From: an uncultured Dokdonia sp.
Lineage (GTDB): Bacteria; Bacteroidota; Bacteroidia; Flavobacteriales; Flavobacteriaceae
DNA length: 61,410 nt
Assembly (NCBI GenBank): GCA_913060645.1
Contig: CAJXSW010000004.1
Span: 1 to 61,410 of the forward strand
Direction: 5' to 3'
Positions 56,182-61,410 of this stretch are shown here, in pieces. The translations under genes were made by a program, and so were the position numbers. Positions within the stretch are counted from its first letter, which is position 1, and the number at the start of each line of letters is the position of its first letter. The notes beneath the pieces are model-generated. The model was not told where the DNA came from. It saw only the letters and a list, made by a program, of their open reading frames with translations, and searched no databases.

Positions 56182-56673
56182 ATGGAAAAAAAGAATGTAG
56201 TAATCTCCCAAGGCTCAAGAACTCTTCTAGAGAATATCATTGCAGCTGCGTGTTACACGATAGCTCTTTTCTGTTTATACCGGTGTTTTACAGATTTAAA
56301 ACACGTAGGAGGGTATGCTTATTTTGGTACTACTTGCTTTATGTTGGGTTTACGATTTTCTATCTCCAAGTACTATCGGTTTAATTTTAAAGCCAATCGT
56401 TTTAGAGACATGTCTGCAATAGGTCCTATTGAGTGGGGTGATTGGGTAAAGTATGATGAGTTAAATTATGTAGCTGTTTTTCTCAATGCAAAAGATTTTT
56501 ATGAAGTCAACTTGTGGTATGATGAAAATAGACGTTTTAATCTTTCTAATTATGCTGAGTTAGATGATGCACTTATGGGAGCAAAAGAAATCACACAATT
56601 GCTAGCATTAGATTTATATGACGCTGGCACAGATCCTTATAATGGGCGATGGGAAGAAGTGCAAGTAGGATAG
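56182..56673 (+). CDS. Membrane-anchored protein of unknown function
   Basis: A 163-residue protein with two N-terminal hydrophobic segments (~17-35 IIAAACYTIALFCLYRC; ~44-60 YAYFGTTCFMLGLRF) and a cytoplasmic-looking C-terminal domain rich in Asp and Tyr (EWGDWVKYDELNYVAVFLNA, EEVQVG). No family recognised. ATG 56182 has no clear SD. It ends 3 bp from the convergent GNAT gene. Confidence 0.76.
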   Translation: MEKKNVVISQGSRTLLENIIAAACYTIALFCLYRCFTDLKHVGGYAYFGTTCFMLGLRFSISKYYRFNFKANRFRDMSAIGPIEWGDWVKYDELNYVAVFLNAKDFYEVNLWYDENRRFNLSNYAELDDALMGAKEITQLLALDLYDAGTDPYNGRWEEVQVG

Positions 56674-56676
56674 TAA

Positions 56677-57207
56677 TTACCACTCCCAAGAGATGATTTC
56701 CCAACTTACATCTTCTGATGCATGATTTTCTAGGATTTTAAATCCTACGGCCTTATGGGCATTCAGTGATCGCGTATTTAGTGTTGCGACCTCAGTAATA
56801 AGACATTTAAATTGTGAGGAAAGCTCATCTCTGTAGTATGAATAAAGTCCCTTAAAGATGCCTTTACCTCTATATGGTTTGTCTATACAGATTTGTCCCA
56901 TCACGAGATAGTTTTTATTAGGATATAGCCCATCTGCAATATCAAACATAGGTGTGAGAATAGGCATTTCGTAGCGAAAGCTATGTATCATTGTTAATGC
57001 ATAACCAATAACTTTCTTATCCTCCATAGCTATTATGTGAGGGTAAGCGTCATTCATTTTTTTTAAAATTGCGAAAGTATGCGGTACAGTAACATATCCT
57101 TGCTCCTTTTGCTCCTCTAGAGATACATTCGTTTTTAGCGCTTTTCTCTGAATGTTTAGAATTTGCTGGAGTTCGTTATCGTCTTCTGCCCGTTTGTAGC
57201 TTACCAT
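56677..57207 (-). CDS. GNAT-family acetyltransferase
   Basis: A 176-residue GNAT. Acetyl-CoA loop CIDKPYRGKGIFKGLYS, motif B ITEVATLNTRSLNAHKAVGFKIL. ATG 57207 is chosen since an earlier start would overlap the upstream regulator gene; the real gap is 11 bp. The acceptor is unknown. It is the third gene of a unit with a DUF2975 membrane protein and an XRE regulator, so its expression is likely controlled by that regulator. Confidence 0.85.
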   Translation of the reverse strand: MVSYKRAEDDNELQQILNIQRKALKTNVSLEEQKEQGYVTVPHTFAILKKMNDAYPHIIAMEDKKVIGYALTMIHSFRYEMPILTPMFDIADGLYPNKNYLVMGQICIDKPYRGKGIFKGLYSYYRDELSSQFKCLITEVATLNTRSLNAHKAVGFKILENHASEDVSWEIISWEW

Positions 57208-57218
57208 ATCTTTCGCTT

Positions 57219-57425
57219 TTAAGTACTTGTATACTCCAGTATATCCCCTGGTTGGCAATCTAGCGCTTCACATATGGCTACTAGCGTAGAGAAGCGCACT
57301 GCTTTTGCCTTGCCGGATTTAAGGATAGAGAGGTTTGCTTCTGTAATTCCTACAATCTCTGCAAGCTCTTTGCTCTTCATCTCACGATCTGCCAGTACTT
57401 TGTCTAAGTTAATAGTTATAGGCAT
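57219..57425 (-). CDS. XRE-family transcriptional regulator
   Basis: A 68-residue regulator, just one Cro/C1-type helix-turn-helix (KSKELAEIVGITEANLSILK for the HTH, then FSTLVAICEALDCQPGDIL). This is the YozG-like type seen beside DUF2975 genes. The start ATG 57425 lies 3 bp after the DUF2975 stop, so the two are coupled. It may control its own operon. Confidence 0.92.
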   Translation of the reverse strand: MPITINLDKVLADREMKSKELAEIVGITEANLSILKSGKAKAVRFSTLVAICEALDCQPGDILEYTST

Positions 57426-57428
57426 AGG

Positions 57429-57902
57429 TTATATAGTTAAATCGTTTTCAGATTTGAGTTGATATCCAGTTTGTGCCATATCAGCTACGATAAGGACTAT
57501 GAGTCCTAGGATGGCAAGCAAAGAGTCTAGGAGTATGAAGCCAATTTTTGTGGCTTCTTCTCCTCCATTTATAAGTGCTATGATATCAAAAGTTGCATTA
57601 GAAATTCCCGAGAGTAAATATATATATCCTGCCCAACGCATTAATTTTCTTGATGTTTCTGTAAAAAAACCACTCCATAAAATACCAAGAATACATTTAA
57701 GGCTTATACATAAACCTATGAAAATAAGTCCAGTGACTAAAAACCCGATTATCATATTGTATTTACCAAAAATAACATCATCTTCAGTTGCTTTAGATAG
57801 ATTAATGTATGCTTCGGCTATATGAATTGAAGTGCCAAAGTGGATTAGAAACAGAATAATAACAAAAAGCGTAATCGCAAATAGGACTTTAATCTTTCTC
57901 AT
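57429..57902 (-). CDS. DUF2975 membrane protein
   Basis: A 157-residue protein with four hydrophobic segments (IKVLFAITLFVIILFLI, MIIGFLVTGLIFIGLCI, AGYIYLLSGISNATFDII, LLDSLLAILGLIVLIVAD), the DUF2975 layout. Function is not known, though it is regularly found in front of a small XRE gene as here. It is the first gene of the three-gene unit. The 112 bp upstream hold a terminator for the M61 gene. Confidence 0.85.
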   Translation of the reverse strand: MRKIKVLFAITLFVIILFLIHFGTSIHIAEAYINLSKATEDDVIFGKYNMIIGFLVTGLIFIGLCISLKCILGILWSGFFTETSRKLMRWAGYIYLLSGISNATFDIIALINGGEEATKIGFILLDSLLAILGLIVLIVADMAQTGYQLKSENDLTI

Positions 57903-57962
57903 ATTTTAGAATATTATCGTTTTACAATAACAATAATTTTATTTAGAATTTGCGCATAAAAA

Positions 57963-57992
57963 ATCCCCAGCACTATTTTTAGTACTGGGGAT
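57963..57992 (-). terminator. Terminator of the M61 peptidase gene
   Basis: 13-bp stem (57963-57975 with 57980-57992, one C-A mismatch), 4-nt loop; read on the minus strand it is followed by a T-run. Confidence 0.85.
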
Positions 57993-58014
57993 ATAAGTTG
58001 TACAAGCTACCTTT

Positions 58015-59787
58015 TTATTTTTCTTGAAGCCAGTATTTTCTAAGCTTGCTAGGTTTTTTGCTTGGGTTAGGATCCATTGCTATTGCGTAGGTAGGATCTG
58101 CGCTTACTGTTAGTTTAGTTGTAAGCTTTCTGCCAAATCGCTCATAGTTTACTGCTATCGTCTGTCCTACGGTAAGCGAATTCAAATAAGTTTCATAAGC
58201 CTCACTAGTTCTTAACTCCGTGCCATCTATGGCAGTAATAAGATCCCCTTCATTAAGGCCGGCTGTATAGGCTGATGTTCCTTTTGAGGTAGCTCGTGCA
58301 ATGCGTAATCCAGTTTCAGTAGCGTTTACTCGTATTCCTAGGTATGGTTTTGTTTCGTCTTGTGTGATTGTGAGTCCCGCATTGGTAAGTAGGTTCTGAT
58401 AATCTGGCATTTGACTATCATAAATATATTGAGAGAAGAACGTTTTCGCGAAAGCGTCACCCGCATACTCAGTTAGTACGTTCTCAAGATCTTGTATAGA
58501 ATAAGAGATTTCCTTCTTTCCAAACTGATTCCACACCGCTTTAAAATAATCGTCAAGATTAAGTCCTTGCTGGCGTAGTGAGAGATCAAGCGCAAGCCCG
58601 AGTACACTACCATATGAGTAATAGGAGATAAAGGTGTTGTTTCTATTTACAGGATCCACAGAGGTCGCGGCATCTACAAAGGGCGCCTGGTAGCTCATCT
58701 CAATCGGGTTAAAATAGTCACGAGCAGGCGAGTTCCATACGTAGTTAAACGTCCCGTTTAGACTTTTTACATAGTCTTCACTAGTGATAACACCAGCGCG
58801 CGCAAGTATAAGATTTGTGTAATAGCTTGTAAAACCTTCGGCAAACCAAAGTGAGCCACTCATATTGGCCGCTGTAAAGTCAAAAGGCTCTAAATCTGCT
58901 GGGCGTATGCGCTCTACATTCCATGAGTGGAAAAACTCGTGAGAGACAGTGCCTATATTTCCTTCCATTCCTCCTGCTGCTAGTGATTCTCTGTCTGTAA
59001 GTATCGTGCTGTTGCGGTGCTCCATCCCATCTCCAGAAACGTGCGGAGCATAGCAAGCAAGAAAAGTGTACTCGCCAAAATCATAGGTAGGTAATGTTCC
59101 AAAAACCTCTTTTTGCGCCAGTACAATGGCTTTTACCTTATCCCAATAGGTGTCAAAATCTTCTGAGGTGTCATCACTATGCAACGCAAAACGTATGTTC
59201 TGACCGTCAACTGTAAATTCCCTAAGCTGGTAATCACTTACCTCTGTAGGGCTATCTAAAAAGTATTGCAAGTTTGGTGCGCTGTAACGTGCATCGTCTA
59301 TTTTTTTAAGTTGGCTCGCTACTTTCCAGTTCAAATCTTTCCTTAGCTTAAAATCTATCTCAATAGGGCGGTGCTCTTCTCCTTCCATATACATAAATGT
59401 TGCTGGCATATTAAGGTGTGCGTGCGACTCATCTACTTGTGAGTATGTGCCGTCTGCTCTATTTGCAAATAGTGTGTATGACACGTTTACCTCTCCGTCA
59501 TGATCTTTAATCTCCCACGAGTATGGATCTGGGCGTGTTGCTTCTAGCGCCTGTCCCTTGCTGTTTGTAGCCTTAACATTAAAAACGTTTTTTGCAAACT
59601 CATGTATTGCGTAGCGTCCTGGTGAGGATCTACTCATACGCACCACTACGCTCTTTTTCTTGAGTTCAGGAAAAGTGATAGCTATCTGTGCTTCATGGTG
59701 GTGTGCGTTATCAAAAGATATCTCGTACACATTAGTTTGTCCATAACAGAGGCTAGTGAGTAAAAGGGCGATACATAAAAATCTCAT
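58015..59787 (-). CDS. M61-family aminopeptidase with PDZ domain
   Basis: A 590-residue exported metallopeptidase (glycyl aminopeptidase type). Signal peptide MRFLCIALLLTSLCYGQ from ATG 59787; a reading from 59850 adds 21 residues. The zinc site is TVSHEFFHSWN (HExxH), with the third ligand Glu in WFAEGFTSYY. The C-terminal PDZ is at ~470-560 (YLGIRVNATETGLRIARA, GLNEGDLITAIDGTELRT). A palindrome variant at 58440 is read as DAFAKTF. The gene ends at a strong minus-strand terminator. Confidence 0.92.
   Translation of the reverse strand: MRFLCIALLLTSLCYGQTNVYEISFDNAHHHEAQIAITFPELKKKSVVVRMSRSSPGRYAIHEFAKNVFNVKATNSKGQALEATRPDPYSWEIKDHDGEVNVSYTLFANRADGTYSQVDESHAHLNMPATFMYMEGEEHRPIEIDFKLRKDLNWKVASQLKKIDDARYSAPNLQYFLDSPTEVSDYQLREFTVDGQNIRFALHSDDTSEDFDTYWDKVKAIVLAQKEVFGTLPTYDFGEYTFLACYAPHVSGDGMEHRNSTILTDRESLAAGGMEGNIGTVSHEFFHSWNVERIRPADLEPFDFTAANMSGSLWFAEGFTSYYTNLILARAGVITSEDYVKSLNGTFNYVWNSPARDYFNPIEMSYQAPFVDAATSVDPVNRNNTFISYYSYGSVLGLALDLSLRQQGLNLDDYFKAVWNQFGKKEISYSIQDLENVLTEYAGDAFAKTFFSQYIYDSQMPDYQNLLTNAGLTITQDETKPYLGIRVNATETGLRIARATSKGTSAYTAGLNEGDLITAIDGTELRTSEAYETYLNSLTVGQTIAVNYERFGRKLTTKLTVSADPTYAIAMDPNPSKKPSKLRKYWLQEK
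58440..58457. repeat. Palindromic repeat inside the M61 gene, one-mismatch copy
   Basis: An 18-bp palindrome with one changed pair, read on the minus strand as DAFAKTF. Confidence 0.85.
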
Positions 59788-59860
59788 AGTAGAATATTTA
59801 GAATTTAAAAGTAAGAAACTAAGATCACTTCCATGGGTTATATATGTCAAACACGTGAAG

Positions 59861-59868
59861 TATCTTTA
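59861..59868 (+). promoter_or_regulatory. Start-proximal -7-like box of the BioF-like gene
   Basis: TATCTTTA, one change from TAnnTTTG, ending 4 nt before ATG 59873, again placing the transcription start at the A of ATG. Confidence 0.4.
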
Positions 59869-59872
59869 CCGT

Positions 59873-61057
59873 ATGTTTCCAGAAAAACTACAGAAAAAAC
59901 TTAGCATACGCAGAGACAGTGATTCTTTGCGAACACTTAATACTTCGTCAGGTCTTGTGGATTTTTCATCTAACGATTATTTGGGTTTTTCTAGTAGCCT
60001 TCCTATTGCCAAAAATATTGCAGAGCGAACACAAGAGATCTTAGACGAACATCAAATTATTGCAAATGGCGCCACCGGCAGCCGACTGTTATCTGGTAAT
60101 CATACACTTTATAGTCAGGCAGAGACCTTAATTGCTGGTATTCATAATAGTGAGACTGCTCTTATTTTTAACAGCGGTTATGATGCAAACATTGGTTTTT
60201 TCCAAAGCGTGCCACAGCGAGGTGATCTCATTCTTTACGATGAGTTTATACACGCTAGCATACGTGATGGCATCCAGATGAGCCTTGCTAGAGGTTATAA
60301 GTTTAAACATAATGATATTGGAAATATAGAAACTGTAGTCAATCGTCTTAAAGCGATGCATCACCTAGATAATCAAGAAACTACAACGGCGATATATCTT
60401 GTTACGGAGTCAGTTTTTTCGATGGATGGTGATACGCCAGATCTAACTGCTATTTCTCAAATTTGTAAAAAGCATAATATCTACCTCATAATTGATGAAG
60501 CTCATGCAACAGGTGTTATGGGTGAAAAGGGGCTTGGTTTAGTGCAGGAGTTGGCGCTAGAAAACGAGATTTTTGCTCGTATTATCACTTTTGGAAAAGG
60601 TATGGGAGCACATGGAGCAGCAATTTTATGCAGTGAGTCATTGCGCGCGTATCTTATTAATTTTGCGAGATCATTTATTTACACAACGGGGTTGCCACCA
60701 CATGCTGTAGCTACGATAATCGCGGCTTACGAGCAATTAGATGTACGGAGCGATACGCAGTTGCTAGTAGTGGGAAGTTTACAGCAACTTATAAGTCACT
60801 TCAATAGTCTTGTCATAAAGATAGGGCTTGACAGCTTATTTATAGAGAGTGACTCTGCCATACATTGTGCTGTGGTGGTGGGTAATGAAAAGGTTAGAAC
60901 GCTTTCGCGAAAGCTTGAAAAAGAAAATTTTGAAGTGAAGCCTATTTTATCACCCACAGTTCCAGAAGGTCAAGAGCGCTTAAGGATATGTCTACACGCA
61001 TATAATACGAAAGATGAAATAACAGCATTGCTGGCTATTTTAAAAGCGCAGTTATAG
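59873..61057 (+). CDS. bioF: 8-Amino-7-oxononanoate synthase-like enzyme
   Basis: PLP-dependent alpha-oxoamine synthase. A 394-residue protein that, as BioF, would join pimeloyl-CoA/ACP and alanine in biotin synthesis. SSNDYLGFSSS (substrate region), NGATGSRLLSGNHTLYSQAE, LIIDEAHATGVMG (cofactor Asp/His) and ITFGKGMGAHGAAIL (Schiff-base Lys). ATG 59873 (MFPEKLQKKL) is chosen; a 117-bp longer reading overlaps the divergent M61 gene and its promoter. A close relative (2-amino-3-ketobutyrate ligase) cannot be fully excluded. A palindrome at 60901 is read as TLSRKL. Confidence 0.85.
   Translation: MFPEKLQKKLSIRRDSDSLRTLNTSSGLVDFSSNDYLGFSSSLPIAKNIAERTQEILDEHQIIANGATGSRLLSGNHTLYSQAETLIAGIHNSETALIFNSGYDANIGFFQSVPQRGDLILYDEFIHASIRDGIQMSLARGYKFKHNDIGNIETVVNRLKAMHHLDNQETTTAIYLVTESVFSMDGDTPDLTAISQICKKHNIYLIIDEAHATGVMGEKGLGLVQELALENEIFARIITFGKGMGAHGAAILCSESLRAYLINFARSFIYTTGLPPHAVATIIAAYEQLDVRSDTQLLVVGSLQQLISHFNSLVIKIGLDSLFIESDSAIHCAVVVGNEKVRTLSRKLEKENFEVKPILSPTVPEGQERLRICLHAYNTKDEITALLAILKAQL
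60901..60914. repeat. Palindromic repeat inside the BioF-like gene
   Basis: Perfect 14-bp core, read in frame as RTLSRKLE, like the panC copy. Confidence 0.92.
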
Positions 61058-61081
61058 CTTACTAATATGTAATGTGAAGAT

Positions 61082-61089
61082 TATATTTG
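61082..61089 (+). promoter_or_regulatory. Start-proximal -7 box of the DUF2007-like gene
   Basis: TATATTTG, perfect TAnnTTTG, ending 4 nt before ATG 61094. Confidence 0.5.
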
Positions 61090-61093
61090 TGCT

Positions 61094-61360
61094 ATGTCAA
61101 ACACATTTGTAACCATTGCTCAGTTTCAATACTCAAGTGGAGCTCAAATTTTTAAAGGTCGATTACTTGCAGAAGGTATTCAGGCTTTTCTAGCAGATAA
61201 TTATACAATAGATACAGATCCGCTAGTGAGTAATGCCATTGGTGGTGTAAAACTACGAGTGCCTGCAGATCAAGAATCAAGAGCGAAAGAAATCTTAAGT
61301 AAAATCTCAGCGTATTCTGTTACCGAAGATGGTTCGCCTGTACATTGTCCCAATTGCAAT
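61094..61360 (+). CDS. DUF2007-like protein, 3' truncated
   Basis: The first 89 codons of a gene cut at the contig end. FVTIAQFQYSSGAQIFKGRL and IQAFLADNYTIDTDPLVSNA, with GGVKLRVPADQESRAKEIL, are the DUF2007 (putative signal-transducing) pattern of a small ferredoxin-like domain. A Cys pair follows (CPNC), as in longer members. Beyond 61360 the frame stays open into the adapter and encodes the well-known artefact LSLIHISEPTRR, so that tail is not protein. It is 36 bp after the BioF-like gene and has its own -7 box. Confidence 0.88.
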
Positions 61361-61410
61361 CTGTCTCTTATACACATCTCCGAGCCCACGAGACGGACTC
61401 CTATCTCGTA
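61361..61410 (-). other. Nextera P7 adapter, not genomic
   Basis: Reverse complement of the sequence at the window start: mosaic end CTGTCTCTTATACACATCT, read-2 part, index GGACTCCT and part of P7. It should be trimmed. Confidence 0.98.

Noticed and set aside
59756-59872. Longer N-terminus for the BioF-like enzyme
   Set aside because: It would overlap the divergent M61 gene and start before the -7-like box; MFPEKLQKKL fits the family start.

Overview
The window is a whole Illumina Nextera contig. Positions 1-49 and 61361-61410 are P7-side transposase adapter (mosaic end plus an i7 index), so the real genomic insert is about 50-61360 and the first and last genes are cut. The insert is AT-rich and looks like a marine member of the Flavobacteriaceae (Bacteroidota). 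The reasons are TAnnTTTG -7 promoter boxes, few Shine-Dalgarno sequences, a type IX secretion C-terminal domain, DUF4270, SbsA-like Ig lipoprotein and OlsF-type proteins, and atpD-atpC standing apart from the other ATP synthase genes. Dokdonia or a close relative would fit, but the genus cannot be proved here. Nothing suggests phage, plasmid, insertion sequence, CRISPR or tRNA/rRNA genes.

Layout. 50-1355: a cut PAS histidine kinase with its receiver. 1484-7134: flavodoxin-like reductase, two-domain aminolipid acyltransferase, aspartokinase, GNAT and fructose-1,6-bisphosphatase. 7218-10435: a tight four-gene operon of a coiled-coil protein, a protein with a longin/roadblock-like C-terminal half, a Ras/Rab-like small GTPase and a hybrid histidine kinase. 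This is the most system-like locus in the window. 10515-14830: TerB-like protein, HupE/UreJ-like membrane protein, dCMP deaminase, S41 protease and small membrane proteins including MarC. 15096-24088: KatG, M20 peptidase, acyl-CoA synthetase, DUF3109, methionine-type aminotransferase, a DUF1440-like protein and an ankyrin protein. 24165-31594: HAD, exonuclease and cNMP/CBS/DUF294 operon, omega-amidase, Ig-like lipoprotein and ComF. 31761-43205: GlyRS, a large T9SS cargo protein, a 1141-residue outer-membrane barrel, exonuclease III, OmpA lipoprotein and aldo/keto reductase. 43298-53970: M23 lipoprotein, RadA, an esterase-fold protein without its nucleophile, flippase-like protein, PanD, PanC, a half-length GT5 protein, DUF4270 and GlmS. 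54278-61360: AtpD-AtpC, an XRE/DUF2975/GNAT module, M61 peptidase, BioF-like synthase and a cut DUF2007-like gene.

The strongest sequence signal that no gene explains is a short perfect palindrome, consensus TACGCTTTCGCGAAAGCGTA. Its core TTTCGCGAAA occurs 17 times, about once per 3.6 kb, in 10 intergenic and 7 intragenic places. In unrelated proteins the intragenic copies are read as the same short peptides (AFAKA/T, TLSRK, FRES). A second recurring pattern is a -7-like box ending 4-7 nt before the start codon at four genes, which suggests leaderless mRNAs.

Functional links: PanC and PanD make pantothenate. The aminotransferase and omega-amidase can together carry out methionine/2-oxo-acid repair. 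The GT5-like protein, DUF4270 and GlmS form a conserved envelope or amino-sugar cluster. KatG handles peroxide.
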